From NCBI GenBank assembly GCA_029267415.1, contig JAJUIY010000006.1, positions 1-37,024 of the forward strand: a DNA stretch of 37,024 nt, written 5' to 3'. The stretch is from Alcaligenaceae bacterium (GTDB lineage: Bacteria; Pseudomonadota; Gammaproteobacteria; Burkholderiales; Burkholderiaceae_B). The translations under genes were made by a program, and so were the position numbers. This document shows, in pieces, positions 18,795 to 27,455 of this stretch. How positions within the stretch are numbered: position 1 is the first letter of the stretch; each line of letters opens with the position of its first letter. Below the pieces are notes generated by a model. It searched no databases. It was not told the DNA's origin and saw nothing but the letters and a program-made list of their open reading frames with translations.

Positions 18795-20572
18795 TCGACG
18801 CGTTCGGCCTGCTGCATTGCCCACATCTGGGCATATCGGGCCCCTTGGCCAATTAGCTCGGCGTGGGTGCCACGCTCTACAATCCGGCCCTGCTCCAGCA
18901 CAATAATCTGATCTGCATTCACAATGGTAGAAAGCCGGTGTGCGATGATCAAGGTACTGCGGTCGCGGGCAATCTGTTCCAGTTCCTCTTGTATGGCGCG
19001 CTCGGTCCGGGTGTCCAACGCACTGGTGGCCTCGTCCAACACCAAAATGGGCGGGTTCTTCAAAATAGTGCGCGCAATCGCCACGCGTTGCTTTTCGCCG
19101 CCCGACAACTTCAAGCCGCGCTCGCCCACCTGGGTCTCATAACCATCAGGCAAGCTAGCGACAAAGTCATGAATACGCGCTGCTTTTGCCGCCGCCACAA
19201 TTTGCTCGTGGCTGGCCGACGGGTTTCCGTATGCGATGTTGTACAAAATGCTGTCGTTAAACAGCACGGTATCTTGCGGCACAATGCCAATATGGCGACG
19301 CAGGCTTTCTTGGGTCATGTCGCGCACATCAATGCCATTGATGCGTATGGCGCCTTGGGTGACGTCATAAAACCGAAACAACAGACGCGACAAGGTTGAC
19401 TTGCCGGCACCGGACGATCCCACCACCGCCACCGTTTGCCCCGCCGGAATACTGAAACTGACACCATGCAAAATCTGCCGATTGGACACATACGAGAAAT
19501 CGACATTATCAAACTGGATCGTCGCTTGGGCCGTATCCAGTTCGAGCGCGTCGGGTTTATCGGCCACTTCCTGGCCTTCCCGCATCAGTGAGAACATCCG
19601 CTCCATATCAGCCAGGGCATGCTTGATCTCCCGATATACGAAGCCCAGGAAGTTAAGGGGCGCATACAACTGGGTTAGATAAGCGGACACCAGCACGACG
19701 TCGCCCACGGTCATGGTTTGCCCCACAACCCGCGCCGCAGAAAGCCACAACAATATGGTGACGCCAACCGTGATAATGACGCCTTGCCCCACATTCAGGA
19801 AATTCAGGGACACCTGGTTTTTTACCGACGAATTGACCCACGCGGCCAGGTTATCGTCGTAGCGCTTAACTTCGTAGCGCTCGTTCCCGAAATACTTGAC
19901 GGTTTCATAGTTGAGCATGGCGTCAATCGCCTTGCTGTTGGCCGCGCTGTCCAAGGTGTTCATCGTCCGCCGGTACACCATGCGCTTTTCAGTAACAACA
20001 AGCGTAAACGCGATGTAGGCGCCAATAGTGGCCAACGTGACGACGGCAAACGGCCAGTCGTAACGCCAGAACAAAATAATGGCCACCATGCTGATCTCGA
20101 GCAGCGTGGGCAAAATGTTGAACATCATGAAGTTCAACAAGAAGCCGATACCCTTGGTGCCGCGTTCAATATCACGGCTTAAACCCCCCGTCTGCCGTTG
20201 CATATGGAAACGCAACGACAACGACATCAAATGGTCGAACAACTGGGTGGCAATACGCCGGATCGACCCTTGAGTGACGCGGGCGAACAAGGCATCACGC
20301 AACTCGCCAAAAGCGCTGCTGGCGAAGCGCGCAAACCCGTAACCCAGCAAGGCGGCCACCGGCAGCACCATCACGCTTGCCGGTACACTTAACTGATCGA
20401 TAACGTCCTTCAGGAAAAGCGGCATCACAACGCTGGCCACCTTGGCCAATACCAGACAGGCCATGGCAACACTGACCCGCCATTTGAACTGCCATACGTA
20501 CGGCAATAACGTTTTGAGCGTGGCGAAATCCGTGCGCGGCTTAGGGGCTGTATCGGGTTGCGAAGCTTTCAT
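18791..20572 (-). CDS. Atm1/HMT1-type ABC exporter (fused permease-ATPase)
   Basis: 593 aa; ABC exporter TM domain, Walker A VGSSGAGKSTLSRLLFRFYD, signature LKLSGGEKQRVAIARTILKNPPILVLDEATSALDTRTE; MLNYETVKYFGNERYEVKRYDD is characteristic of the ATM1 subfamily. Confidence 0.92.
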   Translation of the reverse strand: MKASQPDTAPKPRTDFATLKTLLPYVWQFKWRVSVAMACLVLAKVASVVMPLFLKDVIDQLSVPASVMVLPVAALLGYGFARFASSAFGELRDALFARVTQGSIRRIATQLFDHLMSLSLRFHMQRQTGGLSRDIERGTKGIGFLLNFMMFNILPTLLEISMVAIILFWRYDWPFAVVTLATIGAYIAFTLVVTEKRMVYRRTMNTLDSAANSKAIDAMLNYETVKYFGNERYEVKRYDDNLAAWVNSSVKNQVSLNFLNVGQGVIITVGVTILLWLSAARVVGQTMTVGDVVLVSAYLTQLYAPLNFLGFVYREIKHALADMERMFSLMREGQEVADKPDALELDTAQATIQFDNVDFSYVSNRQILHGVSFSIPAGQTVAVVGSSGAGKSTLSRLLFRFYDVTQGAIRINGIDVRDMTQESLRRHIGIVPQDTVLFNDSILYNIAYGNPSASHEQIVAAAKAARIHDFVASLPDGYETQVGERGLKLSGGEKQRVAIARTILKNPPILVLDEATSALDTRTERAIQEELEQIARDRSTLIIAHRLSTIVNADQIIVLEQGRIVERGTHAELIGQGARYAQMWAMQQAERVD

Positions 20573-20724
20573 GTAATCCCTTTTGATATGTGCGGGGCAA
20601 GTATACGCAATCGCGGCGCGTTAAAATTCAGCGTAGGTCACAAATGGGCATGGCCCTACAAATATCAGGTACCGCTCTACAATATAGCCCTGCGTTTTTG
20701 AAGCGGACCACTCACAGCTTAGGT

Positions 20725-21249
20725 ATGACACACCATTCTTTTGACTATGCCGCCCACGTGCATGCCATCGCCCGTGGCGATCACCATGCATTTGTGGCGT
20801 TGTACCACCATGAGGTGCCCTTGCTGCTTGCGTTGGGCAAAAAACTGCTCGGACGCCGCCACGACGCGGAAGAATCCGTCAAAGACACTTTCGTTCTGAT
20901 CTGGAAGCACGCCGAAAGCTGCGACACATCGCAACCCTCTGTACGCGCATGGATTTACAGCATATTCCGCCATCGCGTCATGATGACCTTGCGCCAGCCG
21001 GGCCGCATCGCACCAACGGGCGGCGCCTGGGTCGAGCACCTGCCCGACGCTGGCGAGGCAGGGGCCCACAAGCCGCTGTACCAAGCGCTGCAAGCCATGG
21101 ATCGCGCGCAACGCCGGCCTGTCCTGCTTGCTTACTTTCATGGTTATAACTACCGCCAGATAGCGACCTTGCTGGAACAAACGGCCGATCAAGTTCGACG
21201 CCAGGTACGCCAAACCCTGCGCCAGCTTTCCAGGCAGCTGCCCCAATGA
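20725..21249 (+). CDS. ECF-type sigma-70 family RNA polymerase sigma factor
   Basis: ARGDHHAFVALYHHEVPLLLALGKKLLGRRHDAEESVKDTFVLIWKHAESCDTSQPSVRAWIYSIFRHRVM...YRQIATLLEQTADQVRRQVRQTLRQLSRQL; start trimmed to MTHHSFDY. Confidence 0.85.
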   Translation: MTHHSFDYAAHVHAIARGDHHAFVALYHHEVPLLLALGKKLLGRRHDAEESVKDTFVLIWKHAESCDTSQPSVRAWIYSIFRHRVMMTLRQPGRIAPTGGAWVEHLPDAGEAGAHKPLYQALQAMDRAQRRPVLLAYFHGYNYRQIATLLEQTADQVRRQVRQTLRQLSRQLPQ

Positions 21250-22385
21250 TCAACCGCTCTAACCCGGCTTCCGAGCAAGATATACAGATTGCCCAATACC
21301 TGTTGGGGCTACTGGGCCCCGAAGAAAGCAGGCTGGTTCAAGATGCCCTGAACGGCGACCCTGCAGCGGCCCGACGCGCCTTGCAATGGGAAGCGGCGTT
21401 TCTTGATTTGATCGATGCCCTGCCCCCATGCCCGCCGCCCCGGCATCTGCTGAATCAAGTACTTGACACACTGGACCTTCCGCATCCGCTTGACGAGGAA
21501 CCGAGCGAACCCGATAAGGCGCTGCCATCGGTCGCCGCACAGCCAGCACGAAGCCCGGCAGCGCCGGCACAAGTGGAACCTTCACCCCCATTGCGGGCAA
21601 CGTCAGCACAACTGGAACCTTCACCCCCGCTGCGGGCAACGTCAGCACACCTCAAGCATTCATCGCCGTTGCAAGCAGGGTCCGCCCCGACCGCCAAAGC
21701 CCCCAAGTCCGAGCTTAAAACCTCCACACCTGAACTGGGCGCCTCCACGCCCGAGCCTAGACCATCCGATCATGCCCATGCAGCTCGACCCGAACACATG
21801 CCTCCGGAGACGCCCAAACCCAGGGCACTACGCCCCGACCCGGCACTTACCTCGCGCACCAAGTCGACACAGGCAAATGCCACGGCACACACGCCAACGC
21901 CGACCCCGGGGGTACGTGCCCGCTCAAAAAGCCGCATATACATGGGGGGCGCCGGAGTGGTGCTGGCCTCACTGGCCGTGCTGGCATTGGTAATGATGCC
22001 GCGCAGCCCCGCTGAACCGCCGGTTGTGGTGGTAGAAATTTCCCCAAAAAAGGGGGCCATACTTCAAGCGCCGGGGCAAAGCTCTACCCCGGGCTGGGTC
22101 GTTACTATAGATCCCGAAAATAATGTCAGTATGACGCCACAGGTGGTCACCGAAACACCGGCCGATACGTCGGTGCAGCTATGGACTTACAACAAAACGC
22201 AGCCCACGCCGCGCTCTTTAGGGCTGATCGATCCCAACCAGCTCGTTATCGTTCCGGCAGACGTGATGCGCGAGATTGGGGAGGACCAGTTTTTTGAGAT
22301 GACGCTGGAGCCCTCCGGAGGTGCACCGGGAGCCGAGCCCACCGGGCCCGTGTTATTTATTGGCCGTGTCGTGACATTCGAGTAG
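21246..22385 (+). CDS. Anti-sigma factor (RskA-like) with long Pro/Ser/Thr-rich linker
   Basis: N-terminal DIQIAQYLLGLLGPEESRLVQDALNGDPAAARRALQWEAAFLDLIDALPP; single TM VVLASLAVLALVMM; C-terminal PGWVVTIDPENNVSMTPQ...DTSVQLWTY...SLGLIDPNQLVIVPADV...FEMTLEPSGGAPGAEPTGPVLFIGRVV; ATG overlaps sigma factor stop. Confidence 0.85.
   Translation: MINRSNPASEQDIQIAQYLLGLLGPEESRLVQDALNGDPAAARRALQWEAAFLDLIDALPPCPPPRHLLNQVLDTLDLPHPLDEEPSEPDKALPSVAAQPARSPAAPAQVEPSPPLRATSAQLEPSPPLRATSAHLKHSSPLQAGSAPTAKAPKSELKTSTPELGASTPEPRPSDHAHAARPEHMPPETPKPRALRPDPALTSRTKSTQANATAHTPTPTPGVRARSKSRIYMGGAGVVLASLAVLALVMMPRSPAEPPVVVVEISPKKGAILQAPGQSSTPGWVVTIDPENNVSMTPQVVTETPADTSVQLWTYNKTQPTPRSLGLIDPNQLVIVPADVMREIGEDQFFEMTLEPSGGAPGAEPTGPVLFIGRVVTFE
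21568..21684 (+). repeat. 39-bp tandem repeat (about 3 copies, degenerating) coding for 13-aa units
   Basis: Units AQVEPSPPLRATS / AQLEPSPPLRATS / AHLKHSSPLQAGS; first two copies nearly identical in DNA. Confidence 0.8.
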
Positions 22386-22412
22386 ATCGATGACGCTTTG
22401 CCACGGTACTGG

Positions 22413-22829
22413 CTAACCTTGTACGCCAGTGTCACTTTGGAAACCGGCGTCTTGAAGGGCCTTGGAAAGCATATCGCGTACGGCGGTCAGATCGCGGCGC
22501 AGTGTCTGGAACTCGGTCGGCGAAAGCCGAACCGCCGCGTCTTGGTCGTGTACGGTTTCATTGCCGCTGCTTAGCCGGTTACGGGCACCGGCAATCGTAA
22601 ACCCTTCCTCGTACAACAGGTTTCGGATGCGGCGAATAAGCATGACTTCGTGATGCTGGTAATAGCGGCGATTTCCGCGCCGCTTTACCGGCTTGAGCTG
22701 GGTAAACTCTTGCTCCCAGTACCGCAGCACATGCGGTTTCACCTGACACAGTTCGCTGACCTCGCCAATGGTGAAGTAACGCTTGGCGGGAATGGGCGGA
22801 AGAGAAACGGAATCGTCACGAGTGGTCAT
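22413..22829 (-). CDS. MerR family transcriptional regulator
   Basis: PAKRYFTIGEVSELCQVKPHVLRYWEQEFTQLKPVKRRGNRRYYQHHEVMLIRRIRNLLYEEGFTIAGAR; start (MTTRDDS vs upstream GTG) uncertain. Confidence 0.92.
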   Translation of the reverse strand: MTTRDDSVSLPPIPAKRYFTIGEVSELCQVKPHVLRYWEQEFTQLKPVKRRGNRRYYQHHEVMLIRRIRNLLYEEGFTIAGARNRLSSGNETVHDQDAAVRLSPTEFQTLRRDLTAVRDMLSKALQDAGFQSDTGVQG

Positions 22830-22849
22830 AGGGGTTCGCACTAAGTGGA

Positions 22850-23161
22850 TCAGTCGGTAACAGGACCGGCTTGTTCAACGGCCGCACGCAGTTTTTGGCT
22901 GGCGTGGAAGGTCACGACACGGCGCGCCGCGATGGGGATAACCTCGCCAGTTTTGGGGTTGCGCCCCGGACGCGCCGGTTTGTCCCGTACCTGAAAATTT
23001 CCAAAGCCGGATAACTTCACCTCGTCGCCGTTCGCCAACGATTCGCGGATTTCGTCGAAAAATGCATCGACAATATCTTTGGCCTCTCGCTTATTCAGGC
23101 CCACACGCTCAAAGAGCAGTTCGGCCAACTCGGCCTTCGTCAAAGTTCGATCGATATTCAT
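22850..23161 (-). CDS. ihfA: Integration host factor subunit alpha
   Basis: [86 protein letters not shown]. Confidence 0.97.
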   Translation of the reverse strand: MNIDRTLTKAELAELLFERVGLNKREAKDIVDAFFDEIRESLANGDEVKLSGFGNFQVRDKPARPGRNPKTGEVIPIAARRVVTFHASQKLRAAVEQAGPVTD

Positions 23162-23176
23162 TGAAATGAAAGCTCC

Positions 23177-25585
23177 TTAGGTGCGCAAACGGGCACCGTG
23201 GGTGTCGGCCAGCGCCTGCAGCAAACGCTCCATGCAGCGCTCGACCGTGGCGTCGTCGAGTGTGGCGTCCGGGCTTTGCAGCCAAAAGCGCAAGGCCATG
23301 CTTTTCTGTTCAGATTGTGCCGCTTTGTCGCGCCAGACGTCAAACAGATTGATATTTTTTACCAACGACAATTCGGTGTCGGAGTGGATTGCCTGGTGCA
23401 GGGTATCCAGCATGCTCTGGAATGATACCTCGACATCCACCCACACGGCCACATCGCGTATCACCACCGGTTGGCGTGACAGCGGTTGCGGGCTTGGCAA
23501 GTCGACATCGCTGATGGCGTCGACGTCAAGCTCGAACACCACGGGCGGCACGTTCAGGTCAAGCTCCTGGAGCCAGCGCGGGTGTATTTCCCCCAGCCAG
23601 CCCACCGTTTCACCGGCCAGCTCCAGACGTGCCGAGCGCCCCGGATGCAGGGCACAGTGGGCGTCTGGCACACAGCGCAGCTCGGCCGCCCGGCCGCCCA
23701 ACAACAACTCGACATCCCGCTTGACGTCATAGAAATCGACGGGCCGGGCCGAAACGGCCCATTGCTCAGGTTGGGCCGGGCCCCAGGCAGCACCGGCAAG
23801 GCGGGTGGGTTGATCCACACCGGCCACAGTCAAATCGCCACCCTTAACCGTCGGTTGGCGCTTGAATACGCGACCAATCTCGAATACGCGCACACGCGTC
23901 TGACGATGGTGTGCATTGTGCTCGATATTATCCAGCAAACCGCCGATCAGGCTGGATCGCATCACGGCAAGCTGGCTGGCGATCGGATTAAGCAGTCGAA
24001 TGGGGTCAGCATTGCCCGCTAAATTTGTTTCCCAGGCTTCGCGCACAAACGAAAAATTGATGACTTCCTGGTAGTCGAGTTCGGCCATGCGTGCCCGCAG
24101 GTCGTGGGCGCTGCGTCGACCCTCTGGCTGGACGCAGATATTAGCCGGTGCTACCGGCGGATTGGCCGGAATGCGCTCGTAACCGTAAACGCGTGCGACC
24201 TCTTCAATGAAATCTTCTTCGATTTCAAGATCAAAACGCCATGACGGCGGTGTCACGGTAAATACGCCGTCTTGAACGGTGAACACAAAGTCGAGACGTT
24301 TGAAGATATCAACAACTTCTTCTTCCGGGACGTCCACACCCAGTACCTTGTGGCAGCGGGCCAACCGTACAGAAACAGGCGCACGTACCGGCATGCTTGG
24401 CGCCTGGTCGTCAATGGGTCCCGCCTGTCCGCCACAAATTTCCAAGATAAGCCGTGTGGTGTATTCAAGATGCTCGACAATGCTCTGTGCATCCACCCCA
24501 CGCTCGAAGCGATGGCTGGCCTCGGAGTTAAACTTGAATTGGCGCGCGCGCCCCATGATGGCCTCCGGCCACCAGAACGCGCCTTCCAGGTAAATATTGG
24601 TGGTGTCCAGCGTGACAGCGCTCGCGTCGCCGCCCATGATGCCGGCCAGGCTTTCAATACGTCCGCCACTGGCAATCACACCGTTATGGGTGTCGAGCGT
24701 GACGGTCTGGCCATTGAGCAGCTCGAGTGTTTCGCCCTTCTTGGCCCAGCGCACCTCAAGGCCGTCTTGCAGGGCATCCAGATCAAAAATGTGGGTAGGC
24801 CGCCCCAATTCGAGCATGACATAGTTGGAGATGTCGACCAGCACCGAAACGGGCCGCTGCCCCGCACGCAACAGACGCTGCACCATCCAGTCGGGGGTTG
24901 CCGCGCGGGCGTTCACGCCCCGAATGACGCGACCGGCAAATCGACCGCACAGGTCGGGCGCCTGAATGGCCACGGGCAGGATCTCGTCGATTTCCACGGG
25001 CACCGGCTGAAACGAAGGCAGGGTAAGCGGTGCACCCGTCAGGGCGGAAACCTCGCGTGCCACCCCATGTATAGACAGGCAATCACCGCGGTTGGGCGTA
25101 AGTTTGAGGGTAAAGCACACGTCATCCAACGCCAAGGCATCGCGAACAGACTGACCAGGCCGCAGTGTATCGGGCAGTACCATCAGGCCGTCGTGATCTT
25201 GCGAAATGCCCAATTCTTGCCCAGAGCACAGCATGCCAAACGACTCGACACCCCGCATTTTTGCTTTGCGGATCTTGAAATCGCCTGGCAGCACCGCGCC
25301 GATACGTGCCAAGGGCACTTTAATCCCCGGCGCCGCATTGGGTGCGCCGCAGACGATCTGCAGAAGGTCGTCCTCGCCATGCTGCACTTGGCACACACGC
25401 AAACGGTCGGCATCGGGATGGGGTTCGACCGAAACGATTTCGGCCACCACCACGCCGGAAAACTCCGGTGCTGCGGGCGCGGTTTCTTCAACCTCGAGCC
25501 CGGCCATGGTCAGCAAGTGCGCAAGCTCATCGGTATTCAGACCGGGATTAACAAAACTACGAAGCCAGGATTCAGGAAATTGCAT
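23177..25585 (-). CDS. pheT: Phenylalanine--tRNA ligase subunit beta
   Basis: MQFPESWLRSFVNPGLNTDELAHLLTMAGLEVEE; full-length PheT domain content; downstream of pheS. Confidence 0.97.
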   Translation of the reverse strand: MQFPESWLRSFVNPGLNTDELAHLLTMAGLEVEETAPAAPEFSGVVVAEIVSVEPHPDADRLRVCQVQHGEDDLLQIVCGAPNAAPGIKVPLARIGAVLPGDFKIRKAKMRGVESFGMLCSGQELGISQDHDGLMVLPDTLRPGQSVRDALALDDVCFTLKLTPNRGDCLSIHGVAREVSALTGAPLTLPSFQPVPVEIDEILPVAIQAPDLCGRFAGRVIRGVNARAATPDWMVQRLLRAGQRPVSVLVDISNYVMLELGRPTHIFDLDALQDGLEVRWAKKGETLELLNGQTVTLDTHNGVIASGGRIESLAGIMGGDASAVTLDTTNIYLEGAFWWPEAIMGRARQFKFNSEASHRFERGVDAQSIVEHLEYTTRLILEICGGQAGPIDDQAPSMPVRAPVSVRLARCHKVLGVDVPEEEVVDIFKRLDFVFTVQDGVFTVTPPSWRFDLEIEEDFIEEVARVYGYERIPANPPVAPANICVQPEGRRSAHDLRARMAELDYQEVINFSFVREAWETNLAGNADPIRLLNPIASQLAVMRSSLIGGLLDNIEHNAHHRQTRVRVFEIGRVFKRQPTVKGGDLTVAGVDQPTRLAGAAWGPAQPEQWAVSARPVDFYDVKRDVELLLGGRAAELRCVPDAHCALHPGRSARLELAGETVGWLGEIHPRWLQELDLNVPPVVFELDVDAISDVDLPSPQPLSRQPVVIRDVAVWVDVEVSFQSMLDTLHQAIHSDTELSLVKNINLFDVWRDKAAQSEQKSMALRFWLQSPDATLDDATVERCMERLLQALADTHGARLRT

Positions 25586-25600
25586 GATGGGTTACCGCGC

Positions 25601-26623
25601 CTATTTGTTGAACTGTCGCAAGAAACGAAGATCGCCTTCGAAAAACTGGCGCAAGTCATTGACGCCATAGCGCAACATGGTGAGCCGCTCGAGGCCCGAA
25701 CCAAAGGCAAAACCAATATAGCGTTCGGGATCGAGCCCAAAATTGCGCACCACCACCGGGTGCACCTGCCCTGCCCCGGAAATTTCGAGCCATTGGCCCT
25801 GATTGGGTCCGGAGGTGAACATCATGTCCACTTCGGCGGAAGGCTCGGTGAATGGAAAGAAAGATGGGCGAAAACGCACGACGAGGTCGTCGGATTCGAA
25901 GAACGCGCGCAGGAAATGGGTATAGACGCCCTTCAGGTCGGCAAACGAGATATCGTCGGCAATCCACAAGCCTTCGACTTGATGGAACATGGGCGAATGC
26001 GTGGCATCGCTGTCCACCCGGTAGGTACGCCCGGGCGCTATCACTTTGATGGGCGGTTTATGCATGCGCGCATAACGCACCTGCATGGGGCTGGTATGGG
26101 TACGCAACAACAGTGGCAGCCCCTGGGCATCATTCATGTCGACGTAAAACGTGTCTTGCATGGAACGCGCCGGGTGATTTTCGGGGTTGTTCAGGGCCGT
26201 GAAGTTTGTCCAGTCGTCTTCAATTTCAGGGCCGTCGGCCACATCGAAGCCCATGGATCGAAAAATTTGCTCGATACGCTGCCAGCTTTGGATTACCGGA
26301 TGAATGCCCCCGGCGCCGCGCCCACGGCCGGGCAACGTGACATCAATTTTCTCGGCTTGCAGGCGCTGCTCGAGCGCTGCCTGCGCCAGCTGCGCCCGGC
26401 GATCATTCAGGAGCCCTTCGATTTGCTGCTTGATCTGGTTAATGCGGGCCCCTTCGCTTTTGCGTTGTTGGGGTTCCAGCTTGCCCAGACCTTTGAGCAT
26501 GGCCGTAATTGAGCCCTGCTTGCCCAAGAACTTGGCTTTGGCGTTTTCAAGTGCTGCGACGTCAGCCGCCGCGGCAAAGCTGTCGCGCGCCTGACCAACC
26601 AGATCATCAACCGAAGAAGTCAT
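25601..26623 (-). CDS. pheS: Phenylalanine--tRNA ligase subunit alpha
   Basis: [11 protein letters not shown]-like coiled coil, [54 protein letters not shown], class II aaRS motifs, [29 protein letters not shown]. Confidence 0.97.
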   Translation of the reverse strand: MTSSVDDLVGQARDSFAAAADVAALENAKAKFLGKQGSITAMLKGLGKLEPQQRKSEGARINQIKQQIEGLLNDRRAQLAQAALEQRLQAEKIDVTLPGRGRGAGGIHPVIQSWQRIEQIFRSMGFDVADGPEIEDDWTNFTALNNPENHPARSMQDTFYVDMNDAQGLPLLLRTHTSPMQVRYARMHKPPIKVIAPGRTYRVDSDATHSPMFHQVEGLWIADDISFADLKGVYTHFLRAFFESDDLVVRFRPSFFPFTEPSAEVDMMFTSGPNQGQWLEISGAGQVHPVVVRNFGLDPERYIGFAFGSGLERLTMLRYGVNDLRQFFEGDLRFLRQFNK

Positions 26624-26642
26624 TTATTGCTATTCCAAAATG

Positions 26643-26670
26643 GAAACGGAGCCCCTTGGAGCCCCGTTTC
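26643..26670 (-). promoter_or_regulatory. Hairpin between rplT and pheS (possible partial terminator/attenuator)
   Basis: Minus-strand RNA GAAACGGGGCUCC-AA-GGGGCUCCGUUUC: up to 13 pairs including two G-U, followed by CAUUUUGG. Confidence 0.55.
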
Positions 26671-26695
26671 TTGCAATCACAAGTCGAATCGACGA

Positions 26696-27055
26696 TTAAG
26701 CCGCCAATGCTGACTTGGCCTGGGCCACGACAGCGGCAAATCCGGCTTTATCGTTGACAGCCATGTCGGCCAGCACTTTGCGGTCGAGTTCGATCGACGC
26801 TTTTTTGGCACCGGCGATGAATGCGCTGTAGCTAATGCCTTGTTCGCGGCATGCCGCGTTGATGCGGGTGATCCACAATGCGCGGAACACACGCTTTTTG
26901 TTGCGACGGTCGCGATAGGCATATTGACCGGCCTTCATTACCGCCTGATTGGCTACGCGAAAGACCTTTCCGCGACGGCCGCGATAGCCCTTAGCCTGAG
27001 CGATGACTTTTTTATGACGTGCGCGGGCGTTTACACCCCGTTTTACTCGTGGCAT
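26696..27055 (-). CDS. rplT: 50S ribosomal protein L20
   Basis: [68 protein letters not shown]. Confidence 0.98.
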   Translation of the reverse strand: MPRVKRGVNARARHKKVIAQAKGYRGRRGKVFRVANQAVMKAGQYAYRDRRNKKRVFRALWITRINAACREQGISYSAFIAGAKKASIELDRKVLADMAVNDKAGFAAVVAQAKSALAA

Positions 27056-27068
27056 GGTTCAGATCTCC

Positions 27069-27266
27069 TCAAGCGTAGGGCAACATAGCTTTGACGGCCG
27101 CAACATCGGCAGCGTGTACAGCGGTGGTGCCGCGCAGCTGACGTTTGTTTTTGGTCGTTTTCTTGGTAAGGATGTGGCGTTTGAACGCCTGACCCCGCTT
27201 GATCGATCCGCTGCCGCGAACCACGAAGCGCTTGGCAGCGCCGCGTTTGGATTTCATCTTGGACAT
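27069..27266 (-). CDS. rpmI: 50S ribosomal protein L35
   Basis: [65 protein letters not shown]; start trimmed to 27266. Confidence 0.96.
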   Translation of the reverse strand: MSKMKSKRGAAKRFVVRGSGSIKRGQAFKRHILTKKTTKNKRQLRGTTAVHAADVAAVKAMLPYA

Positions 27267-27385
27267 GATTGAAAACTCTGATTTGATGACGACAAGGTGA
27301 TTGCCAAACCAAAACGGCAATGCTTGCATAACCCGGCCATCACTTATTGGGCTTTTCCAAACGGTTTTACGCTGGAAAGCCCTTA

Positions 27386-27415
27386 ATTATACGCTGTACT
27401 TTGCCATGCTGTCCA
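27386..27415 (-). promoter_or_regulatory. Sigma70-type promoter for rpmI-rplT-pheST-ihfA-merR
   Basis: Minus strand TGGACA (27415-27410), 18-nt spacer, TATAAT (27391-27386). Confidence 0.6.
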
Positions 27416-27455
27416 TGGCGTGTACATAACACAGGCCAGCACCTGTATTGTCCAT

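Noticed and set aside
21568-21684. Possible CRISPR-like repeat
   Set aside because: Contiguous in-frame 39-bp tandem repeats with no spacers, inside a coding sequence.
24272-26512. 746-aa plus-strand ORF opposite pheT/pheS
   Set aside because: Shadow ORF in high-GC DNA: it lies fully antisense to two confidently identified essential genes and its translation shows no recognisable domain.
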